This document shows positions 27,234 through 35,316 of a stretch of DNA of 64,000 bases, one piece after another. The position numbers and the translations under genes were made by a program. The DNA comes from Leptolyngbya sp. SIO1E4 (GTDB lineage Bacteria > Cyanobacteriota > Cyanobacteriia > Phormidesmidales > Phormidesmidaceae): positions 1-64,000 of the forward strand of contig JAAHFU020000005.1 in the NCBI GenBank assembly GCA_010672825.2, given 5' to 3'. The notes below the pieces were generated by a model. The model was given only the letters and a program-made list of their open reading frames with translations, did no database searches and was not told the origin of the DNA. Numbering within the stretch: the first letter of the stretch is position 1; every line of letters begins with the position of its first letter.

Positions 27234-29564
27234 CTAGCTCCCCTTCTCTCCCTCTTCCACCGGCAACAGCAGCGTCTCCTCAATATGCTGCCGCGTGGCT
27301 TTGGTGACATAGCAATCGCTGTTGAGGCAATCGACCAGCAGTTGGTTGGCGTCGTAATACTGCAGCAGCTTTTCGATTTGGACGTTGTTAAACTGCCAGT
27401 CGTGACCGATATTGCGATGCTCTATCATCGCGGAGCGTAACGCTGCTGCCCAAGCCTCTCCCTTCTCTTGCCACCAGGTTCGAAACGCCTCTCGATCATC
27501 GCGCCTGGGCATCTGAGCTTGCAGCGTCTCAAGTTTAAGCTTTAAGTCGGGATCACACCGGTCTGTTTTCTGAATGGCGAGGGAGAGGGAGAGGGCGAGG
27601 GAGAGGGCGAGGTCGAGGGCGTGGGAGAGGGCGAGGTCGCGGGCGAGGGAGAGGGCGAGGTCGAGGGCGTGGGAGAGGGCGAGGTCGAGGTCGAGGTCGA
27701 GGGCGAGGTCGCGGTCGAGGTCGAGGTCGCGGTCGAGGTCGAGGTCGAGGGCGCGGGCGAGGGCGAGGGAGAGGGCGCGGGCGAGGGCGCGGGCGAGGGA
27801 GAGGGCGCGGGCGAGGTAAAAGACGCGAACCGCCACGGGTTTATAGGGAGCTGCGACTGACTGAGATTTCTCATTCACCCAAGTCAGCAACGCTTGCAGG
27901 TGAGGTTCATCTGCCATCAGCAGGTCAATCTGTTGCTTCATCAGCACCAGCAAATCATCCGCTTCAGGCAGCATCCCCACCGCCAGCAAAAAGATTTCGC
28001 GATAGCGCGGCTCAGTGATGTGGGTGGCTAAATTCCCCAGGGTCAGCGAGATCTGGGCCGTTGGGCGGGTAATCTGCCTGGCGGTGAAATATTCCTGAAA
28101 GGTCAGGTGAGAAAAGGAATAAATGCCCCTGGCTCGCTCTACCAGTAAGCCGTGCTGCGCTTCGATAGATTTGAGCACGGCTTCACTGTCAAGCTGTAGC
28201 GCGTCTTCATCGTCGCTGGCGCCGGGCAAATTGCGGATGTAGTTAATGATGTGCTGCTCGACAACTTTTTGCTTAAAGAAGTAGTCTCCTTTTTCAAAGG
28301 TCTGAAAGGCGAGCTGGCTCAGCAGGTCTTCTTTACGCTTCAGGGACAGCTTCTTATAGACCTGATCGCGTTCAATGTTGCGCTTGGCGTCCCATTTTTT
28401 CAGCAGCACATCCAGCCCTTCTTTGTACAGTTCGGATCGATTGGCAGGGAAGTCATTACCCTCCCCAAATACCAGGCACAGCAGTGTCAGCAGCAATGGA
28501 TTGGTCGCGAGTTCTTGTATGGGCTTATTAGCCTTTAGCCGCTGGATAAAGTTCTGGCCCTTTTCTGGATCTTGTTTGGCTGCGAACCACTTCGTGGCAA
28601 ATTCGGCAATCTGCTCTGGGTTAAAGTCAGCCACCTCCACTTCGGTAAATTGCTGAAAGGTATATTCCCGCGCTGCAATGCGGCAGGTCATAACAAACTG
28701 ACAGCTGCGAAATTGCTGGGTAAAATCTTTGATTTCTTGCAGAATGCGGTTATGGTCGTCTGCCTGCACTTCATCCAGGCCATCCAGCAGCACCAGCGCC
28801 CGCCCCTGCTCTAAAACGTCAGCTAGCAAGTCAACCGCTTTTACCTGGCAAGCCTGCCACTGTTTCACAATAAAAGCCTGTACTCCAGGCTGACCCTTGG
28901 CTTCGGCAAATTCCTTCAGCGTTATAAACACCGGTACCCGATGGGCCTGAAACTCACCCTGGTTGCACAGCGTGGCCAGTCGCTTCATAAATGTGGTCTT
29001 GCCCGCCCCCGGCTTGCCCAAAATTATCAGCTTGTCGTAGCGCTCAACTGCTTCTAACCCCGGCACTCGCTCATGGCGCACCTGCCCCAGCGTGAAGCGG
29101 TCAAAGTTTTCCAGGTTGCAGTCCTGCAGCAGCTCATCTATGGCGAGCCGTCGTCGCCCTGAGAGCTTTTCCAAAATGTTGACGCTGGTGTAAATGTCGC
29201 CGATGCCAATGGGCTGCTCCATATCCAGCACGCGCATGGTGCCGCAGCGATGGCGAATGTCGGCTTTGACCTTGTTGCGAACACCTTGAACGATCGCCTC
29301 AATATCGGTTTTAGTTCGCGTGGGTTTGATGCTAGCGCTCAGCGGTTTTGAGCCAGCAATGGCTTCCCAGTCCAGCCCCAGGGCTTTGCAAAAGCTGACA
29401 AATAGCTTTTTGCTCACAGCTTTGCCCGAGCAAAATTTCACCGCTGGCTGACGGCTACAGTCGCAATGATTCGCCAAATCCTCACGGCTCCATTCCTTTT
29501 CGGTGAGGGCTCGATTGATTTGTTCAATGCCATCGGGGGTTGCCGTTAGCGATCGCACTGCCAT
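27234..29564 (-). CDS. NACHT-domain STAND NTPase with N-terminal HTH-like domain
   Basis: 776 residues from ATG 29564, which has GAGG about 6 bases upstream. Residues 1-70 resemble the small HTH-like domain of cyanobacterial NACHT proteins (EWSREDLANHCDCSRQPAVK). The NACHT ATPase follows: Walker A LGKPGAGKTTFMKR, Walker B ALVLLDGLDEV, a sensor Arg in FVMTCRIAAREY, and the helical part RSELYKEGLDVLLKKW. A low-complexity alternating Leu-X region (about residues 583-662) is encoded by a hexanucleotide microsatellite. The end (HDWQFNNVQIEKLLQYYDAN, LLVDCLNSDCYVTKATRQHI) matches the C-terminal helical domain often found in cyanobacterial NACHT proteins. Bacterial NACHT proteins include NLR-like anti-phage sensors; a defence role is inferred. 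Confidence 0.88.
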   Translation of the reverse strand: MAVRSLTATPDGIEQINRALTEKEWSREDLANHCDCSRQPAVKFCSGKAVSKKLFVSFCKALGLDWEAIAGSKPLSASIKPTRTKTDIEAIVQGVRNKVKADIRHRCGTMRVLDMEQPIGIGDIYTSVNILEKLSGRRRLAIDELLQDCNLENFDRFTLGQVRHERVPGLEAVERYDKLIILGKPGAGKTTFMKRLATLCNQGEFQAHRVPVFITLKEFAEAKGQPGVQAFIVKQWQACQVKAVDLLADVLEQGRALVLLDGLDEVQADDHNRILQEIKDFTQQFRSCQFVMTCRIAAREYTFQQFTEVEVADFNPEQIAEFATKWFAAKQDPEKGQNFIQRLKANKPIQELATNPLLLTLLCLVFGEGNDFPANRSELYKEGLDVLLKKWDAKRNIERDQVYKKLSLKRKEDLLSQLAFQTFEKGDYFFKQKVVEQHIINYIRNLPGASDDEDALQLDSEAVLKSIEAQHGLLVERARGIYSFSHLTFQEYFTARQITRPTAQISLTLGNLATHITEPRYREIFLLAVGMLPEADDLLVLMKQQIDLLMADEPHLQALLTWVNEKSQSVAAPYKPVAVRVFYLARALSLARALARALSLALARALDLDLDRDLDLDRDLALDLDLDLALSHALDLALSLARDLALSHALDLALSLALSLSLAIQKTDRCDPDLKLKLETLQAQMPRRDDREAFRTWWQEKGEAWAAALRSAMIEHRNIGHDWQFNNVQIEKLLQYYDANQLLVDCLNSDCYVTKATRQHIEETLLLPVEEGEKGS
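27577..27816 (-). repeat. hexanucleotide microsatellite inside the NACHT gene
   Basis: 240 bases made of 40 hexamers of the form G(A/C)GNGG such as GCGAGG, GAGAGG, GTCGAG shifts, uninterrupted in phase. On the coding strand every second codon is CTC (Leu), with GCC, TCC, GAC, CGC or CAC between, giving runs like LDLDLDRDLDL and ARALARALSLALARALD. The length is a multiple of three and six, so slippage by whole hexamers keeps the frame. Confidence 0.9.
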
Positions 29565-29714
29565 GCCATCCTCACATCGCCTGCCGACAATTCTACTCAA
29601 CCCAACTCATCCCCAAGTCATCCATAACTCATATGTTTTGAAACCCCTTTGGGGACTGAACTTTCGCGATTTTTTGCAGACCATGAACCCATCCAACCCA
29701 TCGCGGAGTTCACT

Positions 29715-29945
29715 ATGCGATCGCCTTCCTTTAATCTCATTTTCGTTGCTGTGTTGTCCCTAACACTCACCTCCGGCGGCACCGCCTTTCACCTCGCCAG
29801 CCAGCCCCCCCTCACCGAGCCGCAAGAACGCGTTCTCAACAGCGCGATCGCCCTATGGACAACGGGCATGACAACCATCATCGGCCTACTCAGCAATCGT
29901 TCGAATGATGATGATGAACACCCTGAAGAAGATAACCAGAGCTGA
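29715..29945 (+). CDS. small two-helix membrane protein next to the NACHT gene
   Basis: 76 residues from ATG 29715. Two hydrophobic segments are seen: SFNLIFVAVLSLTLTSGGTA and NSAIALWTTGMTTIIGLLS, joined by a short polar loop (SQPPLTEPQERVL), with a very acidic tail (SNDDDEHPEEDNQS). No family is named, though small two-helix proteins of this look occur beside cyanobacterial NACHT genes. It is divergent from the NACHT gene with 150 bases between starts. A role as membrane partner or effector is inference from position only. The frame is open upstream to 29649, but the 29715 start fits the membrane topology better. Confidence 0.6.
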   Translation: MRSPSFNLIFVAVLSLTLTSGGTAFHLASQPPLTEPQERVLNSAIALWTTGMTTIIGLLSNRSNDDDEHPEEDNQS

Positions 29946-30024
29946 TACTGCCTTGATCTGTCGCTACACATCTCGACCTCCCCTGTCGTCCTAGGGATGA
30001 TTCATTGCAATAGCGACAATGTTC

Positions 30025-30120
30025 TATAGCCCTATTCAGGTCAATCCAGTACGTTTTGGTGAAGGCAGGGTCTAGGGTTTGGGGTCTAGGGTGTGCTTGA
30101 TCCAAATGCACACCGCTATA
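30025..30120 (-). repeat. 96-bp MITE-like element, copy E
   Basis: Reverse orientation, intact ends TATAGC and GCTATA. The four G-runs lie at 30068-30091 on the plus strand. Closest to copies B and F. It lies 79 bases after the small membrane-protein gene and forms the right side of the Uma2/NACHT island, in the same orientation as copy D. Confidence 0.92.
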
Positions 30121-30537
30121 AGTGTCTCCCGTGACGGCTAACCTCAGCGATGCCTCGAATGACCAAACCGACATTGAGCTAAAACGATCCATGAGATCTG
30201 CCTCACCAAAAGTGTTACCCATCTGAAACGCCTCAAACCCTATCCCCCGCAAAGCCGCAGATCTCCGCAATCGCCGCCAACAGCATCACAGGAGAGACCT
30301 TTCAAACAACCCCCAAGGAAGGCCGTAAACTTCTGGCCCATTAACCTTTTCCTACAGGTTCCTTAGAACCTTAATTCTCACTATAGAACCCCCACTAATT
30401 TAGGCCTTAGGGGCAGTGCCTGGATCTTTATTCTCTCTATAGTGAAAATAAGAAGAATTAATCTGTAAACAAAAGTTTAAAAACTTGGAGCATTTACCGC
30501 TAAGATTATTTAGAATTGTTACGCATCTAGCTGAACC

Positions 30538-30557
30538 CCTTGCCGGGCAAGGTTTTT
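30538..30557 (+). terminator. intrinsic terminator with no upstream gene
   Basis: CCTTGC-CGG-GCAAGG followed by five T residues. The nearest upstream plus-strand gene ends 590 bases away at 29945, with a 96-bp element in between, so this may end a small non-coding RNA or a premature transcript upstream of chlH. Confidence 0.65.
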
Positions 30558-30725
30558 CTGATACAAGGTCAGTAGGCTTCTCAAGCTTCTTTGGGTCTGC
30601 TGGTGTGGTTTCAATACAGTATTTGAGTGCCTTTGTAAACATGATTCATGTTCTTTAAGGGATGTTTATTTAGCAACATCTTTTTTGAAACTACAGGGAG
30701 TAGTGAGGCGATAATTACCCCAAAC

Positions 30726-30741
30726 ACCCTTGCGGGTTTTT
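30726..30741 (+). terminator. weak terminator-like hairpin in the chlH leader
   Basis: ACCC-TTGC-GGGT followed by a run of five T residues, 65 bases before the chlH start. The stem is only 4 bp, so it may be fortuitous or an attenuator. Confidence 0.35.
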
Positions 30742-30806
30742 AACGCTTCCTTGCTAGCTGACCACGACACCTAGGAATAGATACGTCATTAAGGAGTCAT
30801 CACTGC

Positions 30807-33800
30807 ATGTTCACCCACGTTAAGCCCACTGTGCGCCACATCGCGCCCGATGACCTGAACGGGCGATCGCTGGTCAAAGTGGTCTATGTGGTGCTGGAGC
30901 CCCAATATCAAAGCTCCCTCTCAGCGGCAGTTCGCGCCATCAACGCCAGCAATCCAGAAGTGGCGATTGAGGTGAGCGGTTATCTTATTGAAGAGCTGCG
31001 CAGCCATGAAAACTACGAAGCATTTAAGCAAGACATCGCTGCGGCCAATATTTTCATTGCATCCCTAATCTTTATTGAAGACTTGGCCGACAAACTGGTA
31101 GAGGCGGTGAAGCCCCATCGCGATCGCCTGGATGCGGCGGTGGTTTTCCCCTCGATGCCCCAGGTAATGCGCCTGAATAAACTGGGCAGCTTCTCGATGG
31201 CGCAGCTGGGCCAGTCTAAGAGCGTCATTGGCGAATTCATGAAGAAGCGTCGCCAGAAGAAGGGCAGCGGCTTTGAAGATGCCATGTTAAAGCTGCTGCG
31301 CACGCTCCCTAACGTGCTCAAGTATTTGCCCGTTGAAAAGGCTCAAGATGCTCGCAGCTTCATGCTCAGCTTTCAATACTGGCTGGGGGGCTCTCCTGAG
31401 AATCTGGAAAACTTCCTGCTGATGTTGAGCGATCGCTATGTGTTCAAGAAGGCAGAGACCGGAGAAGAGACCCCCGCAACGGCGTCTTTAGAATACGCTG
31501 ACCCGGTTACCTTTGCCGATGTGGGCATCTGGCACCCCATGGCCACCCAGATGTTTGAAGACATCAAGGAGTATCTGAACTGGTACGACTCCCGCAAGGA
31601 CCTCTCAGATGATCTCAAAGATCCCCTGGCCCCCTGCATTGGCCTGGTGCTACAGCGGACTCATCTGGTCACCGGAGACGAAGCCCACTATGTGGCCATG
31701 GTGCAAGAGCTGGAATATCTCGGGGCGCGGGTGGTGCCTGTATTCTCCGGCGGTTTGGACTTTTCTAAGCCGGTGGATGCGTTCTTCTTTGACCCGCTCG
31801 ATAAGGAGCGGCCCATTGTCGATGCGGTGGTGTCGCTCACGGGCTTTGCCCTGGTGGGTGGCCCAGCTCGGCAAGATCATCCCAAAGCGATTGAAACCCT
31901 GAAGCGCTTGAACCGTCCCTACATGGTGGCGCTGCCCCTGGTGTTTCAAACAACCGAAGAGTGGGAAGAGAGCGATCTGGGGCTGCATCCAATTCAGGTG
32001 GCGCTGCAGATGGCAATTCCTGAGCTGGATGGGGCGATCGAGCCGATTGTGCTCTCAGGGCGCGACGGCATGACCGGACGGGCCATTTCCCTGCAAGATC
32101 GCATTGGCTCCATCGCGCAGCGGGCCATCAAGTGGGGCAACCTGCGCCGCAAACCCAAGTTAGACAAAAAGCTGGCCATTACCGTGTTCAGTTTCCCCCC
32201 TGATAAGGGCAACGTGGGCACGGCGGCCTATCTAGATGTATTTGGCTCCATCTATAAGGTGATGGAGGCGATGCAGCAAAACGGCTACGACGTGCAGGAT
32301 CTGCCCGAATCACCGGAAGCCTTGATGCTAGAGGTGATTCACGATGCCCAGGCTCAGTACAACAGCCCAGAGCTGAATATCGCCTACCGCATGTCTGTAC
32401 CCGAGTATGAGGAACTCACCCCTTACTCCGTGCGCCTGGAAGAAAACTGGGGTCCCCCGCCTGGACATCTGAACACCGACGGTCAGAACCTGCTGGTGTA
32501 CGGCAAGGCGTTTGGCAACGTGTTTATCGGCGTACAGCCCACCTTTGGTTACGAAGGTGACCCGATGCGGCTGCTGTTTTCGCGATCGGCCAGCCCCCAC
32601 CACGGCTTCGCCGCCTACTACACCTATCTAGAGAAAATTTGGGGCGCAGACACGGTGCTGCATTTTGGCACCCACGGCTCCCTGGAGTTTATGCCAGGTA
32701 AGCAGATGGGCATGTCAGGGACCTGCTACCCCGACAACCTAATCGGCACGACCCCCAACCTCTACTACTACGCTGCCAACAATCCCTCTGAGGCCACGAT
32801 CGCGAAACGCCGCGGCTACGCTGAAACCATCAGCTACCTCACCCCCCCCGCCGAAAATGCCGGGCTGTATAAGGGGCTCAAGGAACTCAGCGAACTGATT
32901 GGCTCTTACCAATCTCAGAAGGACAGCGGTCGGGCCATTCAAATCGTCAACGCCATCATTGAGACCGCCCGCCAGTGCAACCTCGATCGCGACGTAGACT
33001 TGCCAGAGGTGGATGCTAGTGAGCTGTCTGCAGATGAGCGCAGCAACCTGGTGGGTAAGATTTACATCAAGCTGATGGAAATTGAGTCGCGCCTGCTGCC
33101 CTGTGGCCTGCACGTGATTGGCAAGCCGCCGAGCGCTGAGGAGGCGATCGCCACCCTGGTTAACATCGCCGGGCTCGATCGAGAGGAAGAGGGCATCAAG
33201 AGCCTGCAGCGCATTATCGCTGAGAGCCTGAACCGCGACATTGACGAGATCTACGCCAATAGCGATAAAGGCGTCCTCGATGATGTGCAGCTGCTGTACG
33301 ACATCAATCAGGGCGTCCGTGAGGCAGTGTCGGCTCTGGTGCAAGAGCAGATTGATGCCGAAGGCCGCGTCTCTATGGTTTCTCGCCTGAACTTCTTGAA
33401 TATCGGGCGCAAGGAACCCTGGATCAAGGCCCTGCATGATGCGGGCTACAGTGCCGTTGATCCTGAAGCCATCAAGCCCTTGATGGAGTATCTGGAATTC
33501 TGCCTGGAGCAGGTGTGTGCCGATAACGAATTGGGAGCTTTGCTGAAGGGCCTAGAAGGGGAATATGTGCTCCCTGGCCCCGGTGGCGACCCGATTCGCA
33601 ACCCCGACGTGCTGCCCACCGGCAAAAACCTCCACGCGCTGGATCCCCAGTCCATCCCGACTCTGGCGGCAGTCCAGTCTGCCAAAATCGTGGTCGATCG
33701 CCTGCTAGAGCGACAGCGGCAAGAGAATGGTGGGCGCTATCCCGAAACCATTGCCACGGTGCTCTGGGGCACCGACAACATCAAGACCTACGGTGAATCG

Positions 33801-34808
33801 CTGGCTCAGATGCTCTGGTTTGTCGGCGTTAAGCCCGTGCCTGATGCCCTGGGCCGGGTCAACAAGCTAGAGCTCCTCTCCCTGGAGGAGCTGGGTCGCC
33901 CTCGGGTTGATATTGTGGTCAACTGTTCCGGTGTCTTCCGTGACTTGTTCATTAACCAAATGGCCCTGCTGGATCGGGCGGTGAAAATGGCCGCTGAAGC
34001 CGACGAGCCTCTGGAGATGAACTTTGTCCGCAAGCATGCGTTAGAGCAGGCAGAACAGATGGGAGTAGACCTGCGTACTGCCGCCACGCGCATTTTCTCG
34101 AATGCCTCTGGTTCCTATGCCTCCAACGTGAACCTGGCGGTGGAAAACAGCAGTTGGGAAGATGAGTCAGAACTCCAGGAGATGTATTTGAAGCGCAAGT
34201 CTTTTGCCTTCAACTCTGACAACCCTGGCGTGATGGATGATTCTCGCGAACTGTTCGAGGCGTCTTTGAAGAAAGCAGAGGTGACCTTCCAAAACCTGGA
34301 CTCTTCGGAGATTTCCCTCACGGACGTTTCCCACTACTTTGATTCTGATCCAACCAAGGTGGTGGCCAGCCTGCGGGAAGATGGCAAACAGCCCACTGCC
34401 TATGTGGCTGATACCACCACGGCCAATGCCCAGGTGCGATCGCTCTCTGAAACGGTACGGTTGGATGCCCGCACCAAGATGCTGAACCCCAAGTGGTACG
34501 AGGGCATGCTCTCCCACGGTTATGAAGGGGTGCGGGAACTCTCGAAGCGCCTGGTGAATACCATGGGCTGGTCAGCCACCGCTGGCGCGGTGGACAACTG
34601 GGTCTATGAAGACACCAACGCCACGTTCATCCAGGATCCTGAGATGTGCAAGCGCCTGATGGATCTGAACCCCAACTCTTTCCGGCGGATGGTTTCGACC
34701 CTGCTGGAGGTGAATGGGCGCGGCTATTGGGAAACCAGTGATGAAAACCTGGAGCGGCTGCAGGAGCTGTACCAGGAGGTAGAAGACCGCATTGAAGGTG
34801 TTGAGTAG
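30807..34808 (+). CDS. chlH: magnesium chelatase subunit H
   Basis: 1333 residues, the normal ChlH length. It starts at ATG 30807 with AAGGAG 10 bases upstream. The N-terminal porphyrin-binding part ([20 protein letters not shown]) and the cobaltochelatase/CobN-type body ([20 protein letters not shown], with conserved His and Glu) are complete to the end [14 protein letters not shown]. It binds protoporphyrin IX and, with ChlI and ChlD, inserts Mg2+ as the first committed step of chlorophyll synthesis. ChlI and ChlD are not in the window, as usual in cyanobacteria. A long-stem hairpin follows at 34837. Confidence 0.98.
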   Translation: MFTHVKPTVRHIAPDDLNGRSLVKVVYVVLEPQYQSSLSAAVRAINASNPEVAIEVSGYLIEELRSHENYEAFKQDIAAANIFIASLIFIEDLADKLVEAVKPHRDRLDAAVVFPSMPQVMRLNKLGSFSMAQLGQSKSVIGEFMKKRRQKKGSGFEDAMLKLLRTLPNVLKYLPVEKAQDARSFMLSFQYWLGGSPENLENFLLMLSDRYVFKKAETGEETPATASLEYADPVTFADVGIWHPMATQMFEDIKEYLNWYDSRKDLSDDLKDPLAPCIGLVLQRTHLVTGDEAHYVAMVQELEYLGARVVPVFSGGLDFSKPVDAFFFDPLDKERPIVDAVVSLTGFALVGGPARQDHPKAIETLKRLNRPYMVALPLVFQTTEEWEESDLGLHPIQVALQMAIPELDGAIEPIVLSGRDGMTGRAISLQDRIGSIAQRAIKWGNLRRKPKLDKKLAITVFSFPPDKGNVGTAAYLDVFGSIYKVMEAMQQNGYDVQDLPESPEALMLEVIHDAQAQYNSPELNIAYRMSVPEYEELTPYSVRLEENWGPPPGHLNTDGQNLLVYGKAFGNVFIGVQPTFGYEGDPMRLLFSRSASPHHGFAAYYTYLEKIWGADTVLHFGTHGSLEFMPGKQMGMSGTCYPDNLIGTTPNLYYYAANNPSEATIAKRRGYAETISYLTPPAENAGLYKGLKELSELIGSYQSQKDSGRAIQIVNAIIETARQCNLDRDVDLPEVDASELSADERSNLVGKIYIKLMEIESRLLPCGLHVIGKPPSAEEAIATLVNIAGLDREEEGIKSLQRIIAESLNRDIDEIYANSDKGVLDDVQLLYDINQGVREAVSALVQEQIDAEGRVSMVSRLNFLNIGRKEPWIKALHDAGYSAVDPEAIKPLMEYLEFCLEQVCADNELGALLKGLEGEYVLPGPGGDPIRNPDVLPTGKNLHALDPQSIPTLAAVQSAKIVVDRLLERQRQENGGRYPETIATVLWGTDNIKTYGESLAQMLWFVGVKPVPDALGRVNKLELLSLEELGRPRVDIVVNCSGVFRDLFINQMALLDRAVKMAAEADEPLEMNFVRKHALEQAEQMGVDLRTAATRIFSNASGSYASNVNLAVENSSWEDESELQEMYLKRKSFAFNSDNPGVMDDSRELFEASLKKAEVTFQNLDSSEISLTDVSHYFDSDPTKVVASLREDGKQPTAYVADTTTANAQVRSLSETVRLDARTKMLNPKWYEGMLSHGYEGVRELSKRLVNTMGWSATAGAVDNWVYEDTNATFIQDPEMCKRLMDLNPNSFRRMVSTLLEVNGRGYWETSDENLERLQELYQEVEDRIEGVE

Positions 34809-34836
34809 TCTGTTACTCGTTAAGAGGTGAGCTTTG

Positions 34837-34867
34837 GACCCGAGTGTTCTTGAAGAACACTCGGGTC
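34837..34867 (+). terminator. long hairpin after chlH
   Basis: A perfect 13-bp stem GACCCGAGTGTTC / GAACACTCGGGTC with loop TTGAA, 29 bases after the chlH stop. The following T-run is poor (TGCCGTTT), so it may act as terminator or as an mRNA 3'-end stabiliser. Confidence 0.7.
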
Positions 34868-34930
34868 TGCCGTTTAGGCAACATAAGCCAAGATTCACCT
34901 CTTTTAGCTATATTCGAGCAACATCACTGA

Positions 34931-35119
34931 AACCACTTTTGTGGAGAATTTCAAGAAATCAATATCGAGATCCCGTTTCACGATCTTCAGTTTCTACAGG
35001 CGTTAGCAAATCAAACTGAAACGCCTCTACAGATAGTTATCACTAATTTGTTACATCAATTTGTTGTGCACAACCTTGAAGATGGAACGTCTACCCAAAC
35101 CCAAGCCGTTGATCACTGA
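34931..35119 (+). pseudogene. open but startless coding remnant
   Basis: The frame is open from just after a TGA at 34928 to a TGA at 35117-35119 and has amphipathic, protein-like composition (DLQFLQALANQTETPLQIVI). There is no ATG, GTG or TTG with a plausible ribosome site at its head, so it is read as the 3' end of a lost gene. No family assigned. Confidence 0.4.
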
Positions 35120-35316
35120 TCGGTTGAGGTCACACCAAAATTGTCAATTAAATTCGTCAGTCGTAGGTTGGATGGTAAGAGAAGCGATCGACTTTAAGAT
35201 CTCAATGATTGTTGGATTATCATGAGCAACTTGATTTGCCAGAAACAGTTGAAATTGTTCAAATTCTCTATAGTTCACAAGATATTAGAAGCATTCTAGA
35301 CCGAGAGAGGTAGTTT

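Larger units (their letters stand above)
29946..30806. other. gene-poor region upstream of chlH
   Basis: About 860 bases. It contains 96-bp copy E (30025-30120), a strong intrinsic-terminator structure at 30538-30557 with no gene before it, a weaker hairpin with T-run at 30726-30741, and the chlH promoter and ribosome site (AAGGAG at 30791-30796). The stretch 30130-30330 contains short coding-like pieces but no supported gene. Confidence 0.6.
34809..35316. other. region with decayed gene fragments between chlH and the LRR-Roc gene
   Basis: Apart from the chlH terminator, two coding-like relics are seen. On the plus strand, 34931-35119 reads a frame with EIPFHDLQFLQALANQTETP and LLHQFVVHNLEDG before a TGA, but no start codon. 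On the minus strand, 35152-35280 reads REFEQFQLFLANQVAHDNPT then IIEILKSIASLTIQ, again without a start. Neither family is recognised. Confidence 0.45.

Noticed and set aside
27574-27860. Plus-strand frames rich in Arg/Glu or Gly/Glu/Val opposite the NACHT microsatellite
   Set aside because: They are by-products of the hexanucleotide repeat, which is open in several frames; no ribosome sites and low complexity.
30640-30806. Possible metabolite riboswitch in the chlH leader
   Set aside because: Only a 4-bp hairpin with a T-run is seen; no conserved core of cobalamin or other known riboswitch classes was recognised.
32739-33437. 232-codon minus-strand frame within chlH
   Set aside because: Fully inside chlH on the opposite strand, with no own features.
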